Below, piece by piece: positions 52,623-61,544 of a DNA stretch of 64,000 nucleotides (within the stretch, counting starts at the first letter, position 1; each line of letters opens with the position of its first letter). Both the position numbers and the translations under genes were made by a program. The notes under the pieces are model-generated. The model was not told the origin of the DNA and searched no databases. It was given only the letters and a program-made list of their open reading frames with translations. Origin of the DNA: CAWGJC01 sp965276665 (lineage in GTDB: Bacteria > Pseudomonadota > Alphaproteobacteria > Acetobacterales > Acetobacteraceae); NCBI GenBank assembly GCA_965276665.1, contig OZ255620.1, positions 744,001 through 808,000 on the forward strand. The letters run 5' to 3'.

Positions 52623-53449
52623 CAGCGCGCCGGGTTCGGCGTCAGCGTGCTGATCTTGCCGTTCATCACGAAGTCGCCGAAATCCATGCGCAGATTATCG
52701 GCGACGCCGTTCTCCCAGTAGCGCATCGCCACCTCGTAATCCGGCTCGAGCGCGGTCTTGGTGCGGTCGAAGAACGCGATATGGACGCGCCCGCTCGGCA
52801 GGGCGGCGAGGATCGGATACGGGTTGGCCGCCGGCTTCGACCAGTCCGTGATCACGACGAAACTGTCCTGCGCGCCGTTATCGCCGGTGCCGTCGAAGAG
52901 CGGGATCGCGAGGAATTTCTTGCCCGCCTCGGCCCCGGCGATGATCGCCGCCGTGTGCGTCATCGGAAACAGCGTGCCCGCCGGCAGCGGCTGGATGTCG
53001 TTCTTCGGCGCCGTGTAATGCACGGTCCCCGCGCCGCCGATGCGCGAGAGCGACGCGTCGCCGTCGAGCTGCTGGGTCACCGCGCTATTGGTCGTCTGCC
53101 GCATGTGGAAGCGCATGCGGAGCCCGTCCTTGCTCTCCCAGGTCGCGTAATCGGAGATCATCTTCACCGGCTGGCCGTCGCTGTTGATGATCGTCATGTC
53201 GAGGCGCTGACGCGTCGCCCAGGCGTCGCAGGCATCCTGCACCTCATAGCCCATGGTCCCCGAGGCGGCGGCGACATCGCCGGTCGGCACGCCGTCGAGC
53301 TTCAGCTGGTAGAATGCGCGGTGCGCGGCGAGCCGCCCGGCAATCGCGCGCAACGGGTCGGCCGCGGCGGGCTGCGAGACGATCGGCGCGGGTTCGGGAG
53401 CGGCGGCAGCCAGCACGACGAACGCCAGGGCGGCAAAAAGAAGGCGCAT
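52619..53449 (-). CDS. eipB: EipB-family (DUF1849) cell envelope integrity protein
   Basis: This 276-residue exported protein has a signal peptide (MRLLFAALAFVVLAAAAPEPAP). The mature part fits the DUF1849/EipB family: LAAHRAFYQLKLDG near the start, GTMGYEVQDACDAWATRQRLDM and LPAGTLFPMTHTAAIIAGAEAG. Cys74 and the C-terminal Cys276 match the conserved disulfide pair known in Brucella EipB, a periplasmic beta-spiral protein needed for envelope integrity. The start at 53449 has GGAG 8 bases upstream; a GTG at 53458 is less likely. Its stop lies in the CTAG end of repeat C2. Confidence 0.88.
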   Translation of the reverse strand: MRLLFAALAFVVLAAAAPEPAPIVSQPAAADPLRAIAGRLAAHRAFYQLKLDGVPTGDVAAASGTMGYEVQDACDAWATRQRLDMTIINSDGQPVKMISDYATWESKDGLRMRFHMRQTTNSAVTQQLDGDASLSRIGGAGTVHYTAPKNDIQPLPAGTLFPMTHTAAIIAGAEAGKKFLAIPLFDGTGDNGAQDSFVVITDWSKPAANPYPILAALPSGRVHIAFFDRTKTALEPDYEVAMRYWENGVADNLRMDFGDFVMNGKISTLTPNPARC

Positions 53450-53512
53450 GCGGAGCACTCCGGCGGCTTGACTTCGAAATCTGGGGAGTATTCGAGACTG
53501 CGCCAGGGTCTC

Positions 53513-54130
53513 TCAGACGGGAGCCGGCGGCCAGAGCCGCGCGACGTGGCGATTGCGCAGGCGGAAAGAGAGGCTGATCAGCGCGATGCCGAACAGGATC
53601 GCGTAGGCGCCGAGCCACCAGGTCAGCACCACCGCGCCGACCTCCTGGTCGAGCAGCAGCAGCACGCCCCAGATCGTGGAAACCAGGCCGGAGAGCGCCA
53701 TCAGCCACCGCCCATGCGTCGCGTGCAGCCGGGAAGCTGCGACCATCAGCAGAATGCCGGTCACCACCGCCCAGGCGCCGATCAGCAGGACGAACACCAC
53801 GACGGTCAGCACCGGCCGCTCGAAGGCGATGACCGCGATGACGAGGTCGAGCACGCCTTCCAGCACCAGCACCATCCACCGCTCGTGATGCGCCGCCGCC
53901 CGCACGCCGGCGATGATCGCCAGCACGCCGTCGACCAGCATATAGGCGGCGAACAGCAAGGTGAGCCCGGCGATCGCCGCCACCGGCGTCGCCAGCGCGA
54001 TCACGCCGAACAGGATCGCGAGCACGCCACGGATCATCATCGCCCACCAGTTGCGGGCGAGCAGCGCGGTCATCCCCGGTGCGCGGGGCATGCCCGGCCG
54101 CCAGGGGGCCGTCTCGTACGATCCGCTCAT
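53513..54130 (-). CDS. HdeD-family (DUF308) membrane protein
   Basis: This 205-residue protein has about six transmembrane helices arranged as three similar pairs, starting NWWAMMIRGVLAILFGVIALATPVAAIAGLTLLFAAYMLVDG. It matches the HdeD/DUF308 family, linked to acid resistance in enteric bacteria. The N-terminus (MSGSYETAPWRPGMPRAPG) is polar. It lies 63 bp upstream of eipB on the same strand, so two envelope genes may be expressed together. The role here is inferred from the family. Confidence 0.88.
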   Translation of the reverse strand: MSGSYETAPWRPGMPRAPGMTALLARNWWAMMIRGVLAILFGVIALATPVAAIAGLTLLFAAYMLVDGVLAIIAGVRAAAHHERWMVLVLEGVLDLVIAVIAFERPVLTVVVFVLLIGAWAVVTGILLMVAASRLHATHGRWLMALSGLVSTIWGVLLLLDQEVGAVVLTWWLGAYAILFGIALISLSFRLRNRHVARLWPPAPV

Positions 54131-54169
54131 TGCCGTGGACTCCGTTCAACGTCCCAGACGAAGGCGACG

Positions 54170-54291
54170 CTAGACCATGTCCGGGGCCGATAGAAGCACC
54201 GGCCACGTCCTCATTCCTTGTTCGGTCGTGCGAATCACGCGTCGGGCGGGCGGGGCCGGCGCCGCCTCCACCGAAGGTGAAAATGCTCTAG
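54170..54291. repeat. Intergenic repeat family C, copy C3 (degenerate)
   Basis: This 122-bp region is bounded by CTAG at 54170-54173 and 54288-54291. Its right half, GGGCGGGCGGGGCCGGCGCCG followed by ACCGAAGGTGAAAATGCTCTAG, matches the right arm of C1, while the left half is strongly diverged. The CTAG at the right end contains the TAG stop of aspS on the minus strand. It occupies nearly the whole gap between the HdeD gene and aspS. Confidence 0.6.
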
Positions 54292-56087
54292 CCCTTCTGC
54301 GGCTTGGGCGGCAGGTCGACCCGGAGCGAGAGCTCGCGCAGCCGCTGCGGCGTCACCTCGGCCGGCGCGCCCATCATCAAATCCTCGCCCTGCTGGTTGA
54401 GCGGAAACAGGATCACCTCGCGGATATTCGGCTCGTCGGCGAGCAGCATGACGATGCGGTCGATGCCCGGCGCCGAGCCGCCATGCGGCGGCGCGCCGTA
54501 GCGGAAGGCGTTGAGCATGCCGCCGAACCGCGCCTCCACCTCGCTCGCCGGATAGCCGGCGATCTCGAAGGCGCGGATCATGATGTCCGGCCGATGGTTG
54601 CGGATCGCGCCGGAGGAGAGCTCGACCCCGTTGCAGACGATGTCATATTGGAACGCCTTGATGGCGAGCGGGTCCTGCGTGTCGAGCGCCTCGAGCCCGC
54701 CTTGCGGCATGCTGAACGGGTTATGGCTGAAATCGACCTGTCCGGTCTCCTCGTTCAGCTCGTACATCGGAAAGTCGGTGATCCAGCAGAAGCGGAACGC
54801 GTCGCGCTCGATCAGGCCGAGCGCCTCGCCGAGCCGGGTCCGCACCTGGCCGGCGAATTTCGCCGCCTCGTCGCGCTTGCCGGCGGCGAAGAGCACGGCA
54901 TCGCCCGCGCCGAGCCCGCAGGCGGCGCGGATCGCCGCCACGCGCTCGGGCTCGAGATTGCGCGCGATCGGGCCGCGCGCGCCTTCGCCCCCACCAGGAC
55001 CCTCGAAGATGATGTAGCCGAGGCCGCCCGCGCCCTGCTCGCGCGCCCATTCGTTGAGCTTGTCGAAGAAGGAGCGCGGCTGGCCGCCGGCACCCGGCGC
55101 CGGGATCGCGCGCACCACACCGCCCTCCAAGGCGATCCGCGCGAACAGGCCGAAACCCGAGCCGGCGAAATGCGCGGTCACGTCGGCGATGCGGAGCGGA
55201 TTGCGCAGATCGGGCTTGTCCGAGCCGTATTCCAGCAGCGCCGTGTCGTAGGGGATGCGCGGGAAAGGCGGCGGCGTGACGGTGCGGCCGCCGGCGAATT
55301 CCTCGAACACGCCGGCCATCACCGGCTCGAGTGCCGCGAACACGTCCTCCTGGGTCACGAAGCTCATCTCGAGGTCGAGCTGGTAGAACTCGCCCGGCGA
55401 GCGGTCCGCCCGGCTCGCCTCGTCGCGGAAGCAGGGCGCGATCTGGAAATACCGGTCGAAGCCCGCGACCATGCAGAGCTGCTTGAATTGCTGTGGCGCT
55501 TGCGGCAGCGCGTAGAACTTGCCCGGATGCAGCCGCGCCGGCACCAGGAAGTCGCGCGCGCCCTCCGGGCTCGACGCGGTCAGGATCGGCGTCTGGAACT
55601 CGGTGAAGCCCTGCTCGATCATCCGCCGCCGGATCGAGCCGATCACCCCGGCCCGCAGCACCAGATTGCGATGCAGCCGTTCGCGCCGCAGATCGAGAAA
55701 TCGGTAGCGCAGCCGCAGATCCTCGGGAAACTGCGCATCGCCCGCGACCTGGATCGGCAGCACCTCGGCGGCGGACTGCACCTCGAAGGCCTTCACGCGC
55801 AGCTCCACCGCGCCGGTGGGAAGCTTCGGGTTCACCGTCGTGCCCTCGCGCAGCACCACTTCGCCGGTGACGGTGATCACGCTCTCGACCCGCACCGCCT
55901 CGGCATCCGCCATCACCGCGCTGCCGGCCGCGAACACGCACTGGGTCAGGCCGTGATGGTCGCGCAGATCGATGAACAGCAGCCCGCCATGGTCGCGTTT
56001 GCTGTGCACCCAGCCCGACAGGCGGACGGTCTGGCCGGCATCGCCAGCGCGGAGCTGGCCGCAATCATGGGTGCGGTAGGCGTGCAT
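54288..56087 (-). CDS. aspS: Aspartyl-tRNA synthetase
   Basis: This 599-residue class II synthetase has an anticodon-binding OB domain at the N-terminus (CGQLRAGDAGQTVRLSGWVHSKRDHGGLLFIDLRD). Motif 2 is FRDEASRADRSPGEFYQLDLEMSFV, a bacterial GAD insertion follows, and motif 3 is GIDRIVMLLADEPNIREVILFP. The length fits bacterial AspRS; whether it also charges tRNA-Asn cannot be told here. GAGGGAT precedes the ATG. It is divergent from rnd. Its stop lies in the terminal CTAG of repeat C3. Confidence 0.97.
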   Translation of the reverse strand: MHAYRTHDCGQLRAGDAGQTVRLSGWVHSKRDHGGLLFIDLRDHHGLTQCVFAAGSAVMADAEAVRVESVITVTGEVVLREGTTVNPKLPTGAVELRVKAFEVQSAAEVLPIQVAGDAQFPEDLRLRYRFLDLRRERLHRNLVLRAGVIGSIRRRMIEQGFTEFQTPILTASSPEGARDFLVPARLHPGKFYALPQAPQQFKQLCMVAGFDRYFQIAPCFRDEASRADRSPGEFYQLDLEMSFVTQEDVFAALEPVMAGVFEEFAGGRTVTPPPFPRIPYDTALLEYGSDKPDLRNPLRIADVTAHFAGSGFGLFARIALEGGVVRAIPAPGAGGQPRSFFDKLNEWAREQGAGGLGYIIFEGPGGGEGARGPIARNLEPERVAAIRAACGLGAGDAVLFAAGKRDEAAKFAGQVRTRLGEALGLIERDAFRFCWITDFPMYELNEETGQVDFSHNPFSMPQGGLEALDTQDPLAIKAFQYDIVCNGVELSSGAIRNHRPDIMIRAFEIAGYPASEVEARFGGMLNAFRYGAPPHGGSAPGIDRIVMLLADEPNIREVILFPLNQQGEDLMMGAPAEVTPQRLRELSLRVDLPPKPQKG

Positions 56088-56113
56088 GCGATATCCCTCG
56101 GGCGAGGCGGCGC

Positions 56114-56142
56114 AAACAACCCGCCCCCTTCGGGACTGTCAA
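56114..56142 (-). promoter_or_regulatory. Likely sigma-70-type promoter for aspS
   Basis: On the minus strand a perfect -35 box TTGACA (56142-56137) is followed after 17 bases by TTGTTT (56119-56114), a weak -10. Transcription would begin about 20 bases before the aspS start, leaving room for the ribosome site. Just upstream of the -35 box are two direct copies of TACGCCGGCAAG (56145-56156 and 56158-56169), period 13. The match is by eye only. Confidence 0.5.
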
Positions 56143-56223
56143 GTTACGCCGGCAAGCTACGCCGGCAAGTGCCAGCGGCAACGCCGCTTCCGTGCCGCGG
56201 GCTGCGCGTGTAAGAGCGATGCC

Positions 56224-57408
56224 ATGCCCCGGCAGAACCGGGCGGAGTTCCCGCCCCCCACGCTGATCGCCACCACCGCCGCGCTCGCCGCCGCCTGCGA
56301 GCGCCTGCGCCGCGAAGTTTTCGTCACCATCGACACCGAATTCATGCGCGAGCGCACCTACTACCCCGAGCTCTGCGTCGTGCAGCTGGCGGGCGATGCC
56401 GAGGTGTTCATCGTCGATGCCGAGGCGCCCGACCTCGATCTCGCGCCGCTCGGCGCATTGCTCGGCGATCAGGCGGTGCTGAAAGTCTTTCACGCCGCAC
56501 GGCAGGATAACGAGATCTTCCTCCACCGCTTCGGCGCGGTGCCCGCGCCGCTGTTCGACACGCAGGTCGCCGCGATGGTGGCGGGGTTCGGCGATCAGGT
56601 GGGCTACGACGCGCTGGTCGCCTCGCTGACCGGCGGATCGATCGATAAGGCGCACCGCTTCAGCGACTGGGCGGCCCGCCCGCTTTCCGACGCCCAGATC
56701 GCCTATGCGGCGGCGGATGTGACGCATCTGCGCGGCGTCTACGAGACGCTGCGCGCGCGGCTCGAGAAGGAAGGCCGGCTCGACTGGGTGGCGGAAGAGA
56801 TGGCGGTGCTCGCCGAGCCCGCGACCTACCGCCCCGATCCGGATGTGATGTGGGAGCGTCTGCGCCCGCGCACCGGCAATCGCCGCATGCTCGGCACGCT
56901 CCGCGCCATCGCGGCCTGGCGGGAGCGCGAGGCGCAGCGCGTCAACATCCCGCGCCAGCGTCTGCTGAAGGACGAGTCGCTGCTCGAGATCGCCGCCACC
57001 GCGCCGGCGGATGCGGAGGCACTCGCCCGGGTGCGCGGCGTCACCCGCGGATTTGCCGAGGGCCGCAGCGGCGCCGGGCTGCTCGCCGCCGTCGCCGCGG
57101 CGCGGGACCTGCCGGAGACGGCCCTGCCGGAGGCCGCGCGCGGCCGCGACGGCGCCCGCCCCTCGCCCGCCCTCGTGTCGCTGCTGAAAGTGCTGCTCGC
57201 CGCGAAATGCGAAGAGCACCACGTCGCCCCCCGCCTGCTCGCCTCCTCCGAGGAGATCGACCGGCTGGCGACGGAAGACGCGCCCGACATCCCCGCCCGC
57301 CATGGCTGGCGATACGAGGTGTTCGGCCGCGACGCCGAGGCGCTGAAGACCGGGCAGATCTCGATCGGCGTCAACGGCAAGCGGATCAAGCTGCTGCGCA
57401 ACGCCTGA
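56224..57408 (+). CDS. rnd: Ribonuclease D
   Basis: This 394-residue DEDD-type 3'-5' exoribonuclease acts in tRNA and structured RNA maturation. The exonuclease domain has Exo I FVTIDTEFMRERTYYPELCVVQLA, Exo II VFHAARQDNEIFLHRFG and Exo III ALSDAQIAYAAADVTHLRGVYE-like AYAAADVTHL. An HRDC domain (about 215-290) follows with MLGTLRAIAAWREREAQRVNIPRQRLLKDESLLEIA. It is divergent from aspS, with which it shares a 136-bp promoter region. The neighbourhood aspS-rnd-ppx-ppk is common in alphaproteobacteria. Confidence 0.94.
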   Translation: MPRQNRAEFPPPTLIATTAALAAACERLRREVFVTIDTEFMRERTYYPELCVVQLAGDAEVFIVDAEAPDLDLAPLGALLGDQAVLKVFHAARQDNEIFLHRFGAVPAPLFDTQVAAMVAGFGDQVGYDALVASLTGGSIDKAHRFSDWAARPLSDAQIAYAAADVTHLRGVYETLRARLEKEGRLDWVAEEMAVLAEPATYRPDPDVMWERLRPRTGNRRMLGTLRAIAAWREREAQRVNIPRQRLLKDESLLEIAATAPADAEALARVRGVTRGFAEGRSGAGLLAAVAAARDLPETALPEAARGRDGARPSPALVSLLKVLLAAKCEEHHVAPRLLASSEEIDRLATEDAPDIPARHGWRYEVFGRDAEALKTGQISIGVNGKRIKLLRNA

Positions 57409-57421
57409 GGGTAGAGCCGAC

Positions 57422-57570
57422 CTCAGAGCCTGTTTGGAAACGTGGTCTGGCCCGCCAGCTGGCGTGATTTTCCGACCTCGGCGCGGAGCGGCCTTCTCGG
57501 CCGTGAGCACCGGAGCACAGGAAAAGCGCGTCAGATGGCCGTCAGGGCGCGTTTCCAGACAGGCTCTCAG
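57422..57570. repeat. Intergenic repeat family A, copy A2 (terminal inverted repeats)
   Basis: This 149-bp element fills the convergent gap between rnd and ppx. The ends are inverted repeats of about 21 bases: CTCAGAGCCTGTTTGGAAACG (57422-57442) and its near-complement at 57550-57570. The core shares GGCCGTGAGC, CACAGGAAA and GCGTC.GATG.CCGTC with A1. The terminal bases differ from those of A1, yet the two ends still match each other. The right end CTCAG contains the TGA stop codon of ppx. Confidence 0.85.
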
Positions 57571-59042
57571 ACCGCCGCGAACCGCGTCTCCAGCCCAGCC
57601 GGCAAGCCCATCGTCTGCGCCAGCCTCTCCATGCGTCGGTCCAAGGTCTCGCCGCTGAACACGCCATCGCCGCTGCCGAGCGACAGCACCACCCGGCCGC
57701 CCTCGATCCTGAGCTCGGCCATCGCCAGCAGCGCCCGCGTCCCGGCCGACAGCGTGTAGGCGAGGCGCAGCGCCGCCCCGAGGATCTCGGCCTGACGCCG
57801 CTCCGCCTCGCCCAGCAAGGCCCGCGCCGGCGCCAGATAGGGCGCATCCGCCGGCGCCTCGTAGCGCTCCGCCAGCACCTGGGCGAGAAACGCCCGCAGC
57901 GGATGATCCGCCGCCACGCCCGGCTGACGCAGCATGCGCAGAAAGGACTGCTCCGCGCGGTATTCCGGATGATCGCGGCTGCCGATATCGGACACCCAGC
58001 ACGCGGCCTCCCGCCGCCGGCGCGAGGCCGGGTCCTCGCCGGGAAACAACGCCGCAGTCCAGGCGATCAGCGCCGGCGGCAGCCCTGGATCGCGCGCCAG
58101 ACGCTGCGCATAATCCTCGCACACCGCCAGCACCGGCTCCTGCGCGCGGATCGGTCCGGGCATCTGCGCGAGATACCAGCCCTCCCGCAACCCATTGGCG
58201 CTGAACACCACCCGTGCCGCACCCGTCACCCGCAGCAGGCGCCGCAGCACCAGCGCCGCATAGGGCAGATCATCGATCCGCCGCCGCGGCACCCCGGGCA
58301 GACGCTCCAGCACCCGCCGCGGCGCCCCCGCCATCGCGCCGGCGAACTCCCGCGCCGCCTCCGCCGCCACCGCGTAATGATGAACGATATTCAGCGGATA
58401 GCCGCTCTGCGCGATATGCACCCGGGCCAGCGCACGCCACGCGCCTCCCACCAGATAAAGATCGCGCCCCGCCATCTCCGGCAACCACGTCACGCCCGCG
58501 AGATCGGCCTCGGCAATCTCCCGCGCCCGGGTCAGATCGCCCTTCGACCGGTCCGCCAAGCGGATCACCCCAAGCCGCAATGTCCGCGCCCGCGAGGACA
58601 CTCCCGCCTTCAGCCGCACCAGCTCGAGCGATCCGCCACCGATATCCGCCAGCACCCCGTCCGCGCCGGGAATGCCGCAGAGCAGGCCGGAGGCCGAGAA
58701 CTGCGCCTCCTCCTCCCCCGACAACACCCGAACCCGGACCCCCGGCAACCGCGCCTGCACCCGCGCCACGAACTCCGGCCCATTCTCCGCATCGCGAACC
58801 GCCGCCGTCGCCAACACCTCGAACGGCTCGGCCCCCATCGCCCGCGCCACCGCCCCGTACCGCGCAGCGACCTGCAAGGCCTGTCCGACCGCCTCCTCGT
58901 TCAACCGGCCCGTCGCGGTCAAACCTCGCCCCAACCGCAACACCGCCTTCTCGTTGAAGATCGGCACCGGAACCCGCGTCCGACCCTCGAACACCACCAG
59001 CCGAACCGAATTCGACCCCAGATCCACAACCGCGCTGCGCAT
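57567..59042 (-). CDS. ppx: Exopolyphosphatase (Ppx/GppA family)
   Basis: This 491-residue ASKHA-fold enzyme has the phosphate-1 motif VVDLGSNSVRLVVFEG at the start and the phosphate-2 motif GVLADIGGGSLELVRL near residue 130. AVRDAENGPEFVARVQARLPGVRVRVLSGEEEA is typical of Ppx/GppA. A C-terminal helical region follows. It degrades polyphosphate or pppGpp. The start at 59042 gives the normal N-terminus; the open frame upstream runs into the palindrome. It lies downstream of ppk but is separated from it by a roughly 280-bp hairpin region. Confidence 0.94.
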   Translation of the reverse strand: MRSAVVDLGSNSVRLVVFEGRTRVPVPIFNEKAVLRLGRGLTATGRLNEEAVGQALQVAARYGAVARAMGAEPFEVLATAAVRDAENGPEFVARVQARLPGVRVRVLSGEEEAQFSASGLLCGIPGADGVLADIGGGSLELVRLKAGVSSRARTLRLGVIRLADRSKGDLTRAREIAEADLAGVTWLPEMAGRDLYLVGGAWRALARVHIAQSGYPLNIVHHYAVAAEAAREFAGAMAGAPRRVLERLPGVPRRRIDDLPYAALVLRRLLRVTGAARVVFSANGLREGWYLAQMPGPIRAQEPVLAVCEDYAQRLARDPGLPPALIAWTAALFPGEDPASRRRREAACWVSDIGSRDHPEYRAEQSFLRMLRQPGVAADHPLRAFLAQVLAERYEAPADAPYLAPARALLGEAERRQAEILGAALRLAYTLSAGTRALLAMAELRIEGGRVVLSLGSGDGVFSGETLDRRMERLAQTMGLPAGLETRFAAV

Positions 59043-59059
59043 CTCAGAACCCAGGAATA

Positions 59060-59340
59060 TTGGTTGCGTGATCGGGGCGGTTCGCGGGGGCTCCGTCCCC
59101 AGGCCCCCGCCAGGGGGCTCTGCCCCCTGGACCCCCGCTAAGGGCCGAGCCCTTAGAACCCGATACGGGCTCTCTGGAGAGGGGTGGGCGAGGTACCGGT
59201 GGAGAGGTCTCCTCGCCCACCCCTCTCCAGAGAGCCGGAATGGATTCCAAAGGCTCGGCCTTTGGCGGGGTCCAGGGGCAGCGCCCCTGGCGGGGGGCCG
59301 GGGGCGGAGTCCCCGCGAACCGGCCCGGCCAAGCAACCAG
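59060..59340. repeat. Giant interrupted palindrome between ppk and ppx
   Basis: Almost the whole 304-bp ppk-ppx gap is one imperfect palindrome. The inner stem is perfect over 26 bases (59168-59193 with 59211-59236), with a 17-base loop. Outward, the arms share the GGCCGAGCC/GGCTCGGCC and CCAGGGGG/CCCCTGG blocks and close with TTCGCGGGGG...CCCCGCGAAC; short matches (GGTTGC/GCAACC) continue to the outer ends. Each arm holds smaller self-complementary units such as CAGGGGGCTCTGCCCCCTG. No gene is credible inside it. In RNA it would form a very stable structure within the ppk-ppx transcript. Confidence 0.85.
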
Positions 59341-59346
59341 CATGCC

Positions 59347-61533
59347 TCAGTCCTGGGTGACGCGGTCGGGGCGAGGGGTTGGGGTGTGGTGGTGGAGCGG
59401 GCCGTGGAGGGCGGAGCCGCGGCCCGAGAGGGAGGGGTTGGTCATGAAGTATTCGTGGGCGGAGACGGGTTTGCGGCCCGGCGGCAGGCGGCGCCAGATG
59501 CCGTCGCTGCCGAGCTGCCAGGACTGCATGGAATCCTTGAGGTTCACGACCATGATCTGGTCGAGCACCTGGGCGTGGACGGTCGGGTTGTGGATCGGCA
59601 CCAGGGTTTCGACGCGCCAATCCATGTTGCGGGCCATCCAGTCGGCGCTCGAGATGTAGACCCGCGCGTGCCGGCTCGGCAGGGCATGGCCATTGCCGAA
59701 GGCGCAGATGCGGCTGTGCTCGAGGAAGCGGCCGACGATCGATTTGACCCGGATATTGTCGGAGAGACCGGGGATGCCGGGGCGGAGGCAGCAGATGCCG
59801 CGGATCACGCACATGATCTTCACGCCCGCGCGGGAGGCTGTGTAGAGGGCGTCGATCAGAGCCTCGTCGACCAGGCTGTTCATCTTGAGCCAGATCGCGG
59901 CGGGGCGGCCCGCGCGGGCGAAGTTGACCTCCCGCTCGATCAGCTCGAGCAGCACCGCGCGGGTGGTGAGCGGGCTGAAGGCGAGCGCGTCCATCCGCGC
60001 CGGGCGGGCGTAGCCGGTCATGTAGTTGAACAGGCGGGCGGCGTCCCGCGTCAGGTCGGGCTCGGTGGTGAAGAAACTGAGGTCGGTGTAGATGCGGGCG
60101 GTGATCGGGTGGTAGTTGCCGGTGCCGAAATGCGCGTAGGAGCGCATCGCGCCGGCCTCCCGCCGCACGACGAGCGAGATCTTGGCGTGAGTTTTCAGCG
60201 CCGCGAAGCCGAACACCACCTGCACGCCGGCGGCTTCCAGGCTGCGAGCGAGCTGGATGTTGGCCTCCTCGTCGAAGCGCGCGCGGAGCTCGACGAGCGC
60301 GGTGACGGATTTGCCGGCTTCCGCCGCCTCGATCAGCGCCTTGACGATCGGGCTGTCGCGGCTGGTGCGGTAGAGGGTCTGCTTGACCGCGACCACGTTG
60401 GGGTCGCTCGCCGCCTCGCGCAGGAACTGCACGACGACGTCGAAACTCTCGAACGGGTGGTGGACGATGATGTCCTTCGCGCGGATCGCGGCGAAGCAAT
60501 CGCCGCCGAAATCGCGGATGCGCTCCGGGAAGCGCGGCGTGTAGGGCGGGAAGAGCAGATCCGGCCGATCCTCCACGATGAGCTGTCGGAGATCAGCGAG
60601 GCCGAGCAGGCCGTGCATCAGGAAGATCTCGTCCTCCGGCGCGCCGAGCTCGTCGGCGACGAGGGCGCGCAGATCCTCCGGCATGTCGATGTCCATGCCG
60701 AGATGGATCGGCACGCCGCGCCGTCGGCGTTTCAGCGCGCTTTCGTATGAACGGACGAGATCCTCCGCCTCTTCCTCGAACTCGACGTCGGTGTCGCGGA
60801 TCAGGCGGAACGAGCCCTGGCCGGTCACGCGGAAGCCGGGGAACAGACGGTCGAGATAGAGGCCGAGCACCTCGTCCAGCATGACGAAGCGGATCGGCTC
60901 GCCCGGCGCGCCCGGCAGGCGGATGAAGCGCTCGATCTGTGCCGGCATCGGCAGCAGCGCGCGCATCTTGTGCCCGTCCTCGTCGCGGTGGAGCTTGAGC
61001 GCCAGCACGAGGCCCATGTTCGGGATGAAGGGGAATGGATGCGCCGGATCGATCGCGAGCGGCGTCAGCACCGGGAAGATGCGTTCCATGAACCAGGTGT
61101 CGAGCCAGCGGAGCGCCTCGTGCGAAAGCTGGTCGGGCTCGCAGAGCTCGATGCCGGCCTTGTGGAGCAGCGCGCGGAGCTCGGCCCAGACCCGTTGCTG
61201 GGTTTCCATCAGCAGATGGGCGCGGGCACGGATCTCGGCGAGCTGCTGCCCGGCGGTGCGCCCGTCCGGCGACAGCGCGGTCACACCGGCCTTGGCCTGG
61301 CCGATCAGCCCGGCCACGCGGACGGAGATGAACTCGTCGAGATTGGACGCGCTGATCGAGATGAAGCGCAGCCGCTCGAGCAGCGGGTGGCGGATATTCT
61401 CCGCCTCCTCGACCACGCGGTGGTTGAAGTCGAGCCAGGAGAGTTCGCGGTTGATGAAGCGGTCCGGGTCGGACGGCCCGATCGCGGCCTCGACTTCAGC
61501 ATTGGGCGTGGGAGCGGTGCTGATCTCGTTCAT
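59347..61533 (-). CDS. ppk: Polyphosphate kinase 1
   Basis: This 728-residue PPK1 makes polyphosphate from ATP. Domains run N (RFINRELSWLDFNHRVVEEAEN), head (FIPNMGLVLALKLHRDEDG), and two PLD-like catalytic domains. DIIVHHPFESFDVVVQFLREAASDPNVVAVKQTLYRTS and YAHFGTGNYHPITARIYTDLSFFT hold the catalytic histidines. The C-terminal 25 residues are His/Pro-rich (HGPLHHHTPTPRPD). It is 11 bp downstream of hda, and ppx follows after the giant palindrome, giving an operon of opposing activities. Confidence 0.96.
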   Translation of the reverse strand: MNEISTAPTPNAEVEAAIGPSDPDRFINRELSWLDFNHRVVEEAENIRHPLLERLRFISISASNLDEFISVRVAGLIGQAKAGVTALSPDGRTAGQQLAEIRARAHLLMETQQRVWAELRALLHKAGIELCEPDQLSHEALRWLDTWFMERIFPVLTPLAIDPAHPFPFIPNMGLVLALKLHRDEDGHKMRALLPMPAQIERFIRLPGAPGEPIRFVMLDEVLGLYLDRLFPGFRVTGQGSFRLIRDTDVEFEEEAEDLVRSYESALKRRRRGVPIHLGMDIDMPEDLRALVADELGAPEDEIFLMHGLLGLADLRQLIVEDRPDLLFPPYTPRFPERIRDFGGDCFAAIRAKDIIVHHPFESFDVVVQFLREAASDPNVVAVKQTLYRTSRDSPIVKALIEAAEAGKSVTALVELRARFDEEANIQLARSLEAAGVQVVFGFAALKTHAKISLVVRREAGAMRSYAHFGTGNYHPITARIYTDLSFFTTEPDLTRDAARLFNYMTGYARPARMDALAFSPLTTRAVLLELIEREVNFARAGRPAAIWLKMNSLVDEALIDALYTASRAGVKIMCVIRGICCLRPGIPGLSDNIRVKSIVGRFLEHSRICAFGNGHALPSRHARVYISSADWMARNMDWRVETLVPIHNPTVHAQVLDQIMVVNLKDSMQSWQLGSDGIWRRLPPGRKPVSAHEYFMTNPSLSGRGSALHGPLHHHTPTPRPDRVTQD

Positions 61534-61544
61534 GGCGCGCGAGC

